The position numbers and the translations under genes were made by a program. From positions 62,335-126,334 of the forward strand of contig CACRSC010000037.1 of the NCBI GenBank assembly GCA_902651635.1: 64,000 nt of DNA, in the 5' to 3' direction. Origin of the DNA: Mastigamoeba balamuthi. Lineage: Eukaryota; Evosea; Mastigamoebida; Mastigamoebidae. Under the pieces are notes generated by a model, which did no database searches, had not been told where the DNA came from, and saw only the letters and a list, made by a program, of their open reading frames with translations. Positions 45,109 to 58,920 of the stretch are shown here, piece after piece (the first letter of the stretch is position 1; each line of letters begins with the position of its first letter).

Positions 45109-46407
45109 GGCTCTGTGGTGGCCGCTCTCTGCCAACAATGAGCGGTGTTACTCAGACTTTTGCCCTCCCCCCCTTTTTGGTGGACGTCCCATAAGGTGGT
45201 TTCTAGGCGCCACTGGCGTGCTTTTGCAGCTCTGGGAGGGCGCCTTAACAGATGAACTATGCACGTTTGAAAGGAGCGTTCCAGTTTTCGCTTCTGTACG
45301 TGTCCGGGCAGATAACAGTCCGTCAGCCTTATCTCGTGGTTGAAGGCAATCCTGACTTCCCGAGAGTAAACCCGGGGGGAATGCGTCTCCGATTCCGATC
45401 CTCTGAAGAATTGGGACAGCACCAAACACCCCCCACATCTTCTTCCTTTTTTCAGTGTGTTGTGGCTCGCGAGGAGGTACACACAAGGAAACAATGAGGT
45501 CCAACAAGCTGGCTGGACACTGGAGGCTGCACGGGCTGTGCTGGGTGTATCCGGAAAATATGACATTTGTTCATAAGTTGGGTTCTGACCTACTTGTAGG
45601 GTAACCGAGGGGGGATGGGGTGTGTGACAGACAGACAGAGTCCATTGAAACAAGGCGAGGAAGAGCTGTCGCCCGGCGCTCGCAGGTCGCGGACCACGCG
45701 CGCGTGTGTGTGTGCGCGGGGGGTGGGGGTTTGTGCGCGGAGGTCCGCCCCTCCCTTACAGCCACGGATACCACGTGGGGTCCATCCTCGCGAGGTTGGC
45801 CTCGCTCCTCGCCGCGTCTATCATCCTCCACGCGGCCTCCAGCGCCTTACGCGCCCTCGCCGCCGCCGTCAGCTCATCGGGCACCATCTCGCCCACCCTC
45901 CGCGCCACCACGTCCTCCGGGGCCTCCGCGGCCGCGCCCCCGCTGCCGCCGCTGCCGCACCAGCCCATGGCCGCGTCCTCGCGCGCGTGCAGCCGGACGA
46001 CCTCGCGCACGAGCTCGCGGTTGGCGTGCAGCGCCAGCATCGTCGCCGTCATCCCCGCGGCCAGCGGCCCGCCGACGCCGTGCTCGCGCACGAGCCGCGC
46101 GACGGCCGGCGTCAGCCTGAAGGGCACCGCCCAGCGCTCGGCCTCGCCCGCGGCGCCGTAGTCGGGCGCGAACGCCGTGTGCGTCACCGAGGCGGCGGCC
46201 ACCGAGAACCAGAGCTGCTGCGGCGCCCGCGGCGCGACGCCAAAGGCGCGGCCCAGGACGGCCTGCGCGGCGACGCTGCGGGCGGCGGCCTTGCGCAGCT
46301 CGAACGCGCGGTCGAGGCCGCCGATGCGGGCGACGGCGTAGGCGGCCAGCGCGTCGGCGTCGACGCACGACGACGCGCAGACGGCCCTGTAGGCGGCCGC
46401 GTCGCCG
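44743..46407. repeat. Haplotype copy B of the second duplicated segment
   Basis: Partner of 43102-44741. It is continuous on its right with the complete TRRAP gene. Confidence 0.87.
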
Positions 46408-49400
46408 CGCGGGGCGCCCGGGGCCGCGGCGGCGAGCAGCGCGCGCCAGGGCCGCGCGGCGCTGGCGTCCCAGTGGACGCGCCAGAGCGTCGTCGAGTCG
46501 GCGGGCGCGTTGGCGAGGCGCAGGTCGCCGTAGAGCGAGACCGTCGGCGCGGGCTGCAGCATCAGGCAGCGCCCGCGCGCGTCGGGCAGCTTGGCGACGG
46601 CCACGGCGCTGACGAGCCGCTGCAGCTGCGCCGCGCGCTCCTCGCGCATCGCCGAGCGCGCGTCGGGGCACTGCAGCTGCCCGTGCACGTGGAACCAGTA
46701 CACGCGCCCGCTGTCGCTGATCATCCCCACGCAGCGCACGCGCTCGCACGCCAGCGGCAGCACCGCCACGTCCGGGTGCATCGCCTCGATCCGCACGTGC
46801 CGCTCGGGCGTCGGCTCGTACGCGTCCCCCGCCGACGCGATGCCCGCCCCCGCGTACTGCCCCGGTATCTCCACCTCCCGCAGCGGCGTCGCCCCGCACA
46901 CCAGCCCCGGGCTCAGCGCCTCCAGCTGCAGCGGCCGCCCTCCCCCCGCAGCGCCGCCGCCCAGTCGCTCCAGCCGCTCGACCCACGCCCACGCCCGCTG
47001 CGCCAGCGCGTGCGCGGCCGCTGCCGAGTCGGCGCCGGCGGCCGAGAGGACCTCGCGCTCGAGCTGCGCGGCCGCGGGCGGCGGCAGCGCGGCGGCGGCC
47101 AGCGGGCGCGCGCGCGCGAGCTCGGCGGCGGCCCGCGCGCGGGCGTCGGGCTCGGACGAGAGGCCGGCGGCCAGCGCGCGGCAGAGGCGCACGCAGAGCG
47201 CCTCGCGGGCGTCGGGCGCCAGCCGCGTGCCGATGCCGCGCTGCAGCTCGCGGATGCGGGCGACGAGGTGCCGGTGCTGGCGCGACATCTGGCGCAGCAG
47301 CTCCTGGGCCGCCGCCATCCCCTGCTGCTGCGTCTGCTGCTGCGTCTGCCCCGGCGAGGGCGAGGGCGCGGGGTCGTCCTGGCAGGCGTCGCTCTCGCTG
47401 AAGATGAAGGCCTGGAGCGGGTAGTAGAGCGCCTGCGGGTAGGCGCGGCCGATGCGCGCGAGGACCTCCGAGACGCTGGCGCTCTCGGGGCGCGCGAGGC
47501 TCGTGACGAGCTGCGGCAGCCAGCCGAGCCACGCCCACGCGGGCACCAGCTGCGCGGCCCTGTCGAAGACGCCCGCGACGGCCGCGTGCTCTGCGCCGAG
47601 CAGCCACAGCGCGCGGGCCACGTGCACGACGACCTGCGCGCCGCAGCGCGACCTGTACGGGTGGCTGAGCTGCGAGAACCGCACGGCCTGCAGCGAGCAG
47701 AGGACCGCGTTCTGCGCGAGGCCCGCGCGGGCGTCGGCGTCGCCCTGCCCGGGGGCGGCCAGCGCGAGCCTGCGGGCGTTGAAGTCGCTCCAGGCGGCCC
47801 AGGCGCCCCTGTTGGCCTCGTTGAAGGCGACGGCGTGGCTGAGCTCGGCGTTGGCCTCGTCCGGGTGGCCCGTGCGCTCGAGGATGAGCCCCTTGAGCGT
47901 CAGCAGCGGGCTCAGGTGCTGCGGCTGGTAGAACTCCATGTTGGCCGCCATCACCGTCTGCAGCGCCACCTGCGCGTTGCGCAGCTCCAGCGCGCACTTG
48001 AGCTGCTCGCGGATCTTGGTCATGGCGCTCGAGATCTCGATGTTCTTGAGGCTGTAGATCATGTGCAGCCGCGCAGCGCACTGCTCGTGCAGCCCGCGCT
48101 TGCGCAGCTGGTGCCCGAACCGCGTCATGTTCCACGCGAGCTCGTGCTGCCACTGCTGCGTGACCTCTGGCGGCAGCGCCGGGCCCGCGGCCGCCAGCAG
48201 CGCGCCCACGTGGGCCAGGGCCGCCCGGCGCCACGCGAAGAGGTCGTTCCAGGCCCCCACGTCCTCCCAGACGTTGGGCAGCCGCTCGCGCCAGATCGAC
48301 AGCGTCGTGCGCAGCAGCAGCGCGTGCGGGTTGGCGCAGAGCTCGCGGTGCAGCGCCAGCAGCTCCTGCGCCTCCTCGGCCAGCTGCGCCGCCTGCAGCT
48401 GGCGCGTGTGCGCGGCCACGCTCTCGGACGGCAGCATCTGCCACTGGCGCAGCAGCGCGATGCGGGCCTCGTTGAGGAATGCCTGCGTTTCGTCATGCCG
48501 TTTCCTGGCGGCCCCCGGGGCCTGCGGCTGCCCCTGCGCCTGCTGCAGGCGCTCGCGCCGCATGGCCGCCAGCGAGAGCTGGTAGTGCATCAGCGGGCGC
48601 GCGGTGCTGAGGCGCGTGAGGTTCGCGGGGTCGTGGTCCTGCTGCACGCGCTGCAGCGTCCGCTCGACGAGCTCCCAGTCCTCCGCGTGCCACGCAGCGT
48701 CCAGCACCACCTCGGCGTTCTCCACCGTCCGCCCGTACTCGAGCAGCAGCTGCCAGCTCCCCAGCCTCCGCGCGCACGCCACCCACCGCTGCTCCCACAG
48801 CGCCGTGTCCTCGCGGCAGCACTGGGGCGCGAGGGAGCGAGGGGCGGGAGGGGGGTCAGCAATAACGGGAACCAGGAAACGCCTGCGTTGAGTCACGGGC
48901 CGGACCTTGGCGCCGTCGCTGGCGCGGCTGAGCAGCGCGACGTAGAGGTCGAAGGCGGGCTTGTAGAGCGACATCTGCTCGAGGCCCAGCGCCACGCGCG
49001 TCTCCTCGGTGGCGCACTGCACCGAGGCCGCGTGGCACGAGGCCGCGTAGTCGTCCTCGCCGAGCTCCGCGTAGAGCTGCGCCAGGCTGCTCTGCACGGC
49101 CCCCGCGCCCTCGGCCGCCCCGCCGTCCTCGCGCGCCTGCTCCTCCACCAGCACGATGGCCGTGTGCCACGTGTTGCTCGACCGCGCCAGGTACCGCAGC
49201 TTGTCCAGCGCCACGCGCGGCGGCGTCTGCGGGGGCGCCGGCGCCTGCGCAGAGCCCGCGGGCGGCGGCGGGGGCGCGCGGCAGCGGGCGACGCCGTTGA
49301 GGAGCGTCTGGACGACGTTGATCTTGCCGAGCTGCTGGCGCATCTGCGGGTCGCGCGCCAGCAGCGCCTCGAGCGCCGCGCCGGCGGCCCTGCGGTCGTC

Positions 49401-52400
49401 GGCCCCGACGCGCTGCCAGGCGGCGGCGAAGAGCGCGGCCCAGAGGTGGTGGACCGCGTCGGGCGCGAACCACGTGATCTCGCGCAGCGGCGCCAGCAGC
49501 GCCTCCACCCGCAGCTCCGCGAGCTCCCGCACAAACTCCCCGTCGGCCCGCGCCAGGCGCTGCAGCGGCTGCGCGGCCTCGTCTGCGGCAGCAGCGCGCG
49601 GCTGGAGGGGCAGCGCGGGGACGCGGGCGACGGCGGGGCTGAGGCGCAGGGGCGCGAGGGCGTCGACGGCGGGGAAGAGCAGCTCGAGGGCCTGGCGCAT
49701 CCAGTAGGTGGCGCTCATGGCGTCCCAGTTGGTCCGCAGGATGGCCAGCAGGCGCGCGGCGACACCCGTGCCGCAGGCGCGGCTGACCTCGGCCAGGAAG
49801 CGCGAGCGGACGGCCGCGTCCTTGTGGTTCATGCCGTGCATGAAGACGCCGTCGACGACGGCCAGCTCGGCGCGCGTCAGCTGCTGCGCAAACGCCGGCT
49901 CGCGCGCCTCGCAGCGCAGCCGGAAGACGATGTCGTGGAACAGCGCCTGCACCTCGGCGTTGTACGCCAGGTACTCGCTGTGCATGTGGAAGTGGTTCAG
50001 CAGCGCGCACTTCTCGCGCGGCGTCATCGAGGCCGCGGCGCCCGTGACGATCGACGCGTGGGCGACGCGCACAATCTCGAACAGCAGCTCCGCGTCGGTC
50101 GACTTCTCCGCCAGCGCCGTCACCGCCGCCACCAGCGTCCGCTTGGGGTCCGCCAGGCTCGCGGGCCTCGCCTTGAGCACCCCCAGCAGCAGCACCAGCA
50201 GGTGCGCCGCCTCCCTCGCCGTCTTCCTGTTCACCTGCGCCATCGGCTGCTGCTGCTGCTGCTGCTGCTGTGCTGACGGGCCAGGGCCCCGGGGCGAGGT
50301 CGAGCCCGAGGCGGCGGCGGCTGCGGCGACCGCGGCGGCTGCGGCGGCGACGGCGGCGGGGTCGTCGGAGCCGCCGGGGTTGAGGTGGTCGTTGACGAGG
50401 CGGCTGACGAGCTGCACGGCCGCCGGGACGAAGCGGTCGACGTACGCCGCGTTGCGCAGCGACAGCAGCCCGCGCAGGACCGTGCACGCGTTGGTGATCT
50501 CCTGCGCCCGCTCGGCCACCGTCCCCGTGGCCGCCAGCGCGTGCTCTGCGGGGGCACGCCTCAGTTTCCAGGAAACGGCGCAGGCAACGAATTGGGAGAT
50601 TGAATTCAGGAATTCGGAGACTCACCGAGGGTCTCGTCGATGGCGGCGGCCGCGTGGTGGAGGTCGCGCTGGAGGCGCTGCTGCTGCGAGGGCGACATGG
50701 GCTGCTGCAGCTGCTGCGGGTCCAGCGGCGGCGGCAGCAGCGGCAGCACCGAGCGCACGGCGTCGACGAGCGGCGCCGCGTGGGCCGCGATGCGCGCGTC
50801 GGCGAGCATGCGCGGCACGATGTGGTCGACGACGACGCCCGAGAGCTTGGGCAGGTACGTCAGCGCGCCCTGGTCGTCCGCGCAGGCGGCGTTGAAGATC
50901 TGCACGAGGTTGGCGAGGTCGAACGAGACGTTGGGCGGCAGCCTGTCGACGACGGCGCGCCCGCGGACCTGCGGCCAGAGCTCGAACATGGCGCGCACGT
51001 CGCCCATGACGCGCGCGATGACGGCGCGCTCGGCGGCGCTGGGCTCCTGCACGTGCAGGAGCTGCTGCTGCTGCTGCTGGACGGCGACGAGGTAGCGCAT
51101 CAGCGTGATGAAGACGCCCTCGACGAGCTGCATCTGCGGCGCAAAGTCGCCGTCGTCCTTGGCCGCCTTGTCGAAGCCCGTCTCGCGCGCCACCTGCAGG
51201 TCCGCCACGGGGTACCCCGTGATCTGTATGTGCGCGTCGCGCAGCCGCCCCAGCCGCGCCTGCTCCCAGCTCAGCAGCAGCTCCACCGCGTCGGCCCCCA
51301 TCTTCTTGATCTCCGCGTTGGACTGCACCGTAAACGACATTTTCTGCGCGAATACGTCACGCAATTGATTTAATACCGCCAATTCGCCGGGAAAACGGGG
51401 GGAAGAGCCGGCGCCGGCGCACGATGTACTGCTGGAGGAAGAGGTAGAGCTGGGAGCGGCAGAAGAAGAAGATGTTGGGGTTGCGCATGATCATGTTGAG
51501 GATCTGCATAAAGGGCACGCTCGTCTGCTGCTCCTCGGCGAGCTGCTTCTTGGTCGCCAGGACCCAGGCCGGGTAGATCTTGCGCGTGTGCTTCTGGCCG
51601 AGGCTGTTGACGGCCTCCTTGACGCTGCCGCCGGCCGGCTCGCTCCTGTGTATGCAGTTGACCGCGAGGTCCAGCGCGTCGCGGACCAGCGGCCGTATCT
51701 CGACGACGTTGGCCTTGAGCAGCGTCATGTACATGGCCGTGATGTGCTTGATGACCACGTGGCGCGACTGCTGCTCCTGGAACCGCGGCGTCGAGATGAT
51801 GCGCGCAAAGGCCGCGGCGGCCGTGTAGCGCGCGACGGGGTCCTCGCTCTTGATGAAGCAGCTGATGAACTGCAGCGCCGTCTTCTCCCAGTTGGCGACC
51901 GTGTGCACGCGGTCCGACTGCGCGACGATGCTGATCAGCTGGATCCTGTCGACGGCCCTGCTGTCCTCGCGCCCCAGCAGCGGCAGGTCGCGCAGCTCAT
52001 AGCACAGGTCGTCGTCGGGCCGCAACTTCCCGACCTGCTGCTGCTGTGGCTGCTGTGGCTGCTGCTGCTGGGGCTCTGCCGCCCCCGAGGCCTCGGCGGG
52101 CGACTGCGGCGACGACGGCGACGACGCACTGGCGGGCGACGACGGCTGCGGCGGCGGCGACGAGGACGACGGGTCGTGCGGGCCGCCGCCGCGGGTGACG
52201 GTGGAGCGCAGCAGCGGCATGACGAGCTGCTGGACGCAGAGCGACTTGAGGGCGCCCGGGACGTCGTCGCGGCGCTCGTACTCGACGTACTGCTGCATCG
52301 TCGCGCGCTTGAGCTCGGGGCTGAACTTGCGCAGGATCGTCGTCGCGAAGAGCTCGCGCGCCTCGACGAGGTCGCAGGGCAGCCGCAGGCCCAGCGCCGG

Positions 52401-55400
52401 CAGCAGGTCGAAGATCGCCGGCACGTCGACGAGGTCCGCGCAGACGACGCGGCCCAGCAGGATCGCGACGACCTCGCGGACGACGAACACGTCGACTGCC
52501 TGCGACGCCGTGTAGATCGCCTTCCACAGCGTCAGCAGCGCAGCGCGCACGGGGCTCGCGTCGACCTCGCGCCCCGAGGCGTCCCTGCGCGGCGTCCGCA
52601 GCCACGCGGGCTCGGCCGCCGCCAGCGTCCGCACGAGCGTCAGCAGCTCGACCGACGGCGCGGCCAGCAGCTCCGCCAGCGCCTCGGCCCTGCGCGTGCG
52701 GAACTCGGCGTGCAGCGCGGCGCTCTGGCGCGTGCGCAGCGCCGAGCAGAACAGGCGCGCGTAGAGGCGCCCGTCGTCGCCGCGCGCCATCGAGAAGAAG
52801 AGGTCGCAGGCCGCCGCGCAGTTGGTGTTGAAGACGCGCGCCAGCGCCTCGCAGAGCGGCGCCGGGGCCTCGCGCGCGAGGACGATCTCGAGGCGGAAGA
52901 ACAGCTGCGAGATGACCGTCAGCCGCAGCACCGTCTGCGCGTGCGGGTCCTCGGCGGGCGAGTCCCTGCTGCCGCCGCCGCCGCCGCTGAGGTGCGGGGG
53001 CCGCACGGGCAGCGCGAGGATCTCGAGGTACGAGGCGAAGCACTTGATGTCGGCCTGGATCAGCGGGTAGAGGGCCGCGTACTCGCGGTCGCGCTGCGGG
53101 CGGCCGCGCTCGGCGAAGAGGTCGATGTGCTTGCTCAGCATGTCGACGAGTTTGTCGGCGAGGACCTTGTTGAACGCGCCGTGGAACTGCACCGCGTGGT
53201 ACGCGATGCGCAGCGTCGTCAGCGACGGCGGCACAAAGGCCGCGTCGCCCTTGGCCTCGGGCACGAGCTCCTTCATCAGCGGCAGCAGCAGCTCCTTGCG
53301 CCGGTCGATGGGCAGCCCGCAGTACGACGCCAGCGCCGCGTAGTCGAGGCCGTCGAGCGCCGCCAGCACCTCGGGGCACCCGCGCAGCTTGTACGAGTGC
53401 AGGATCACCTTGCACACACGCTCGCGCACGCCCGCGCCCTCGGGCCGGTCCGCCGCGAGGTCCGGCAGCTTCAGGCACTGCGAGAGGAAGACCAGCGCGG
53501 CCCGGCGCAGCCCCGCGCTGATTCGCGGCGGCGGCGGGGCCTCGGGGTCGAAGACGTCGTGCTCGGCCGTCGCCAGCGCCTCAGCGACGACGTGCAGCAC
53601 GTCGGCGGCGCTGACGGCCACCGGCGGCGAGAGCGACATGAGGTACGCGAGCGCCTCGAGCTGCGCGACCTGGCACTCGACGGGCTGCCCCGCGAGCTCC
53701 GCGCGCAGGCGGCTGGCCACGAGCTCCCGGGCCGCGGGCTCCACGACACGCGCCACGTCGACGCCCAGCCGCGCCGCGACCTCTGCGAGCGCCCGCGTGG
53801 CCATCGACCGCACGAGCGGGCTCGGCGACGCCAGGTTGTGCGTGGCGACCGTCGCGATGACCGCCGCGGCCCCGGGGGCGCCCGCCAGCCGCCGGACGAC
53901 GGCCGAGAGCGCGTTCCACGCGTCGACGGGCGGCCCCACGGAGATCTCCGGCGGGAAGTCCTTGAGGACGCCGAAGAGCGCGAGCGCGAGCTCCTGGACG
54001 TGCTTGGCGTGCCAGGCGGCGGGCACGTCCTCCATGTCGACGAGCAGCCCGATGCCCACGCAGCCGCCCGTCTTCTGCGAGCTCACGCGCCGGTAGCACG
54101 CGTGGCACAGCCGCGACATCAGCTCGTCGTAGACCGCCTCGGCGATCCTCACGTCCTGCAGAGAGCGGGAAAACAAATACGCGAGATCAATTGCCCGCAA
54201 ATATATGAATTCAATTGGGGGCGGGGAAGCGCGTACGGTCAGAGAGGCCGTCTCGATGAGCGTGCGGAAGATGGAGACGCCCTTCTGGACGACGACCTTG
54301 TTGTCCGAGCTGAACAGCGCCACGGGCACTTCGACCACCGACATGGGGTCTATCTCGCTGCCGCGCTGCTGCTGCTGCTGGCCGGGTCGCCTGCCCAGCG
54401 CGATGACGAGCGCCAGGTGCACGACGACCTTGTCGACAAACGCGTTGACGTCGGCCTCGATCGCCGGCACCGCCACGAGCGCCGCCAGCGACGCCAGGAC
54501 GCCGAAGAAGCACGTCTGCTGCGCGTACGCCTGCGCCCGCGTCGCCGTCGTGGCCGCGGCCGCCGCGCCGTCGCTGTCGACGTCCATCTGCGTGGGCCCG
54601 TCGCCGCCGGGGGCTACGAGGCGCGGCTCGCAGGGCTGCTGCAGGCGCAGGGCGTCGCCCGTGTCGATGTACATCGAGACGACGGCGCGGAAGAAGCTGA
54701 AGAGGTGGCGCTGGATCTGCGGGTCCGTGAGCCCGCCGCTCTGCTTCCTGAGCAGCGCGACGTAGCGGCCGATGGGCAGCACAAACGGCGCGGCCACGTC
54801 CCCGGCGCCCGCGAACGAGGCCACAAAGGCGCAGGACTCGTCCTCGGTGCGGTCGTCGACGGCGTGGTCGCTCGAGGGCACGATCGTCGCCGTCGACTGC
54901 TGCAGGCGCGAGCGGCCGCCCAGCTTCCCGAGCACGTTGAGCGGCGTCGGCGGCACGTACTGCAGCGACAGCCCCGCGGGCAGCCGCACGCGGCGCAGCG
55001 CGCGCATCAGCTCGTCGCGGTAGGGCGCGAACGAGGGCTCGAACAGCGCTCCGAGCGTCTCGGAGCAGAGCTCCATGAAGCGCAGCGCCGTCAGCAGGCA
55101 CTCGCTGTTGGCGCTGCCCAGCGCCTGCACGGCCGCCGGGGCGATGAGGTGCAGCCAGGGCACCACGACGACCAGCCGCAGCGGCAGGCAGAGCGCGAGC
55201 TCCGCGTAGGCCTCGCGGACGGGCGCCGGCGTGAACTGCCGCAGCCTGTTGAGGCTCTCGAGCAGCTGCGGCAGCATCGCGGGCAGCTCGCGCAGCAGCG
55301 CAGAGTCGGGCTTGCTGGCCACGTGCTTGAAGAACGCGCGCACGAGCGACGCGTGGTGCGCCGACATGGGCGACGTGTACTGCGTGCACAGCTCCAGCAG

Positions 55401-58272
55401 CCGCCCGATGTACTGCTCCAGCAGCGGCTCCAGCTGCGGCACAGACGTCACGCACGAGAGTATCAGCTTCCAGAACAGCACGCTCGCTGGGCTCGCGGGG
55501 CCCGCGCGCCCCTCCTGCTGCGGCTGCGGCTGCTGCTGGGGGCCGGGCAGCAGGCCGTTGGTCGTGGCCCAGTACGTGATGAGGGCGTTGATCGTGGGCG
55601 CCGCGGTGAGCTGGTTGGAGCAGAGCGCGCGGATGATCAGGTGCACGTGCAGCTGGTACGCGGGGTACAGCTGCTCGACCAGCGGCCCCACGATCTCGAC
55701 GACCTCCTCGAACACACGTGCCTCAAACGTGAACAGTATCTGTGTCAGCGTCTCGAACGTCTGCACTCACGACGGTGTCTCTGTCAGCAGAAGAGCGAGA
55801 AGAGAGAGAGAGAGAGAGCATGGGGACGGCGTAGCGGCAGACACCTCCTTCTCTTCGAGCTGCGGCGACTGCTGAGCAGGGCCCGGGGGCGCCGGCAGCA
55901 GCAGCGGGACGCACTTGACGAAGTTGCGGAAGAACTTCTTGATGAGCCCGACCTCTGTCCGCGAGAACATCCTCGGCCCCTGCGGCGGCTGGTCGCCGGG
56001 CAGCGCCATGATGGCGGCGAGGACGGTCTTGAGGCAGACGATCATCATCTTGACGAGCGTGCGGCAGTCGCGCGCGGCGGTGGCCATCTGCATCTCGCGG
56101 TAGGCCTCGGCCTGCGTCGTGGGGTGGCCGTGCGGCACCCCGGCCTCGCCGAGCACGCGCGGCATCTGGTGCTTGATGGCGTGCATCTTGCTGACGACGG
56201 CGTCGAGCACGCGGAAGAGTATCGCCTTGCTCCGAGTGTCGGGCGTGTGTAGCAGCGCGTCGGTCAGCACCGAGATGAGCTTGGCCTGCTGCGCCTGGGC
56301 GCCCAGCGGCAGCGTCTGGTCGTGCAGGTTGCGCGCGGCGATCTCGAGTATGCGCTGCATCTGCTCAAACGGCAGGTCCGTGTGGAACGTTGCCAGCAGG
56401 TCCTGGCGCACGACAGAGACGAACTCGAAGAAGACCGTCGTCGCGGGCGTGCGGTTGAGGTCCTGCAGCACGTAGTTGCCCGAGCCCACGAGGAACGGCT
56501 CCTGCAGGAACGCGCTGAGGCTGTCGGCGAAGGTCTTCTTGAAGTTGAGCGCCAGCATGTTGCGGAAGACGCTCAGCAGCTCGCGGCGGCTCGAGTGCTC
56601 GAGCGGGCACGAGCGGAAGAGGTTGAGGAAGATGTTGACGATGCGCTCCTTGTAGTTCTGCGCGAGGTCCAGGCTGCTCTTGAGCACGTAGCAGATCAGC
56701 GTCAGGTACTTGATCTGCAGCGTCGTGAAGTCGCTGAACGCGGCCCTGTGCGCCGCCGCCGCCTGCGGGTCGATGAAGATCTCCAGCGCGGTCAGCACCC
56801 GCGGCATCAGCGTCGTCAGCAGCGTCATCGCGTTTTGCAGCTTCACGTTGAACATCATCAGCGTCACGCTGTTGAGCTCATAGAACACGCGGAAGCTCGC
56901 CGCGGTCCACGAGCGTTGCTGCTGCTGCTGCTGCTGCTGCTGTTGTTGTTGTTGCTGCTGCTGCTGTGTCTGCGGCAGGCCGAACACCTCCCTGACGAGC
57001 GTGGGCACGTCCTCGAAGAACTTGGCGATCAACTCGAAGAGCGGCTCGATGGGGATCTGGCGCTCGCCGCGGAAGACCTTGGCGATGTCGCTGAAGATGT
57101 GTATGACGTGCGTAGCGCAGTCGGGGTCGTGCTCGAGCCACCCCGTGGCGCGCCTCATGAGGTCGATCGCGCACTCGCGCATCTCGGCGTTGGGCACGAT
57201 GCGCCCGATCGTCGCCAGGATCACCGAGCGCACGTGGCGTATCTCGCTCTGCACCTGCAGCGCCGCCCGCTCGGGCGTCAGGTTGCGCGCCTCGGCCGAC
57301 AGCTGCGCTGGCAAGACGAACCGCTGCTCGACGACCAGCGCCTGGTTGCTGTCGATCAGCTGCAGCAGCGCCGGCAGTATTGTCTGCGCCAGAGAAGCGT
57401 CCCCGCGGTGAGCCACAGCGAGCGGGGGTGGGAAGCGGAGAGAGAGGAGAGGAGAGAAGCCCCTCAAGTGCTGCGCTTGCTGCCTGCCGCCAATTGAACA
57501 AGGCGAGAGAGAGGAAAGGAGGTGGAACCGGCTGCCGTGCACAGGAGGCACGCATGATTGCGTCATCGCTCATATAGCGTGCAGTTGCGGCAGGGAAAAG
57601 GGACAACAGGGAGGGGGCTGCGGAGATCGGCTCTCCGTGCAAACTGGCCACCAGAACGCATAACAAGCATTCATTCGCAAAAACCCCCAACAGAACCCGA
57701 TGGAGGGCTGGTACACAGAGAGAGAGGAGATGCTGTGTGTCAGAGAGCGACGGCCAAGCGGAACAAAAGAGAAAACAGCCCCCCCACTCCCACATCGACG
57801 TAGCATGACGTCACAGAAATATCTGGAGGCCACGGGGGGAAGGGGCGAGGAGAGGGAGAGAAGCGGCGCTAAGCCCGTCCAGCGCAGTTGCTCCTCCCCC
57901 CGGATCTCGTCAAAGCGAACCAGAACGGGGGCAGCAGCAGCGCAGGCAGGGCAGCGTCACATCGCAGAGGAGAAGACGAGAGGGGAGGAAGGGGGCACAG
58001 ACCCGGATCCAGGGGAGGTAGAGGGGCTGGTCGACGCTGATGGCCGAGTCGAGCAGGTCGCGCGACTCCTGCAGCGCGAGCCTGAGCGTCTGCAGCTTCT
58101 CGATGCGCTCCCTGAACCAGCCCTCGAACGCCTCGGGCTTGACGCACGGCGTCGACGCGAGCTCGGCGTGCATGGCGCGCAGGTTGGCCGCCAGGGGCTC
58201 GAGCAGGTGGTGCTGCGGCGACACGGCCGGCCCCTGCGGTGACGGCGCGTGCCCGGCCATCGCCATCGCCAT
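45756..58272 (-). CDS. TRRAP: TRRAP/Tra1, pseudokinase PIKK scaffold of SAGA and NuA4
   Basis: Seven exons, 58003-58272, 55845-57383, 54237-55760, 51423-54155, 50626-51343, 48906-50545 and 45756-48821, give 3,829 residues; human TRRAP has about 3,860. HEAT repeats fill roughly 1-2650, the FAT domain about 2700-3350 and the PI3K-like domain about 3455-3790. The FATC end reads LARMDPTWYPWL, close to human LCRMDPAWHPWL. The VPFRLTPAVARLV and GVGGPLAAGM blocks match the human region VPFRLTPNISEFL..GVSGPLTASM. As in all TRRAP/Tra1 proteins, I see no catalytic HRD/DFG signature. It recruits histone acetyltransferase complexes to activators in the nucleus. A 17-Gln tract sits near residue 240. Intron 1 is long (619 nt). 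Very long antisense open frames run across it but are GC-driven shadows. Confidence 0.95.
56916..56966 (-). repeat. Poly-Gln tract of 17 codons in TRRAP
   Basis: Seventeen in-frame CAG/CAA codons on the minus strand, interrupted by a block of CAA. It lies in the N-terminal HEAT region, next to a further QTQ. Slippage-prone, so likely polymorphic. Confidence 0.9.
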
Positions 58273-58920
58273 CGCCTGCTGCCTCGCGCTGCTGGGCGGG
58301 TGGGGGAGCGGGGGTTGCTGGTGGTGCCCGGCGGGGTGCGGGGGGTGGGTCCTGGGCCGAGGGGGGTGGCGGTGGTGAGGTGGCGGGCGTCCCGCTGCGT
58401 TGGCGCGCGCGCACGTTTCAAAAAGAATTCAACGGAGATCGAATCGCGCGACCCCGCCAGGATTCGGGGAGGGCTGAGAGCAAATCTGGAGGGGGCTGAT
58501 CCTTGTGACGTGCGTCCGCTTTCTGACGCGCGGAGGAATCGGGCGGTGGAATGACCTCCCCTCCCGGGGTGGGCTGCCCGAGGAGGCTGTGGAATGCTGG
58601 CTGAGGCGAGGCGGTACCCCCAAAGGGCATGGTGGGCGCAGAACTGCCTTATCTAAATTTGAAAAGCCATCTGGGACCAGAACCCTCATTGTGCGTTCCA
58701 GCCCTGGGTTGCATGGTCCGGACTAAACCAACGTCGCACAGGAGCGTACGAGGAGTCCCGCCCCGGCTCCTCGCTTTGCAAGATCCCAGAGATCCAGAAT
58801 CTGAATTTGCCAGGGAGAGGCTTCGTATCTCCGAGATTCTCTGATTTTTCCAAATTTCCCTAGGCGTGCTGTCGTTGCGTTCGCGTTCGAACTGCTCGCT
58901 GCCTGCTGGGCCCCCCGCAG
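58273..58920. other. Divergent promoter region between TRRAP and TMEM181
   Basis: No coding exon recognised in about 650 bases. The TMEM181 ATG at 58921 directly follows ccccccgcag, which looks like a 3' splice site, so a 5' untranslated intron or an upstream coding exon in this stretch is possible. Confidence 0.5.

Noticed and set aside
43444-45755. Conserved open frames between SRRM1 and TRRAP as a small gene
   Set aside because: The conservation is only between the two haplotype copies, and no frame has protein-like composition or a defined start.
45615-50276. A 1,553-codon open frame antisense to TRRAP
   Set aside because: It has no domains, is extremely Arg/Ala/Gly/Leu-rich and mirrors the third-position GC of TRRAP. 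The same happens at 51588-56252. These are shadows of the sense gene.
58505-58726. Short plus-strand frame upstream of TMEM181
   Set aside because: Low protein character and not joined in frame to the TMEM181 start; treated as promoter or leader sequence.
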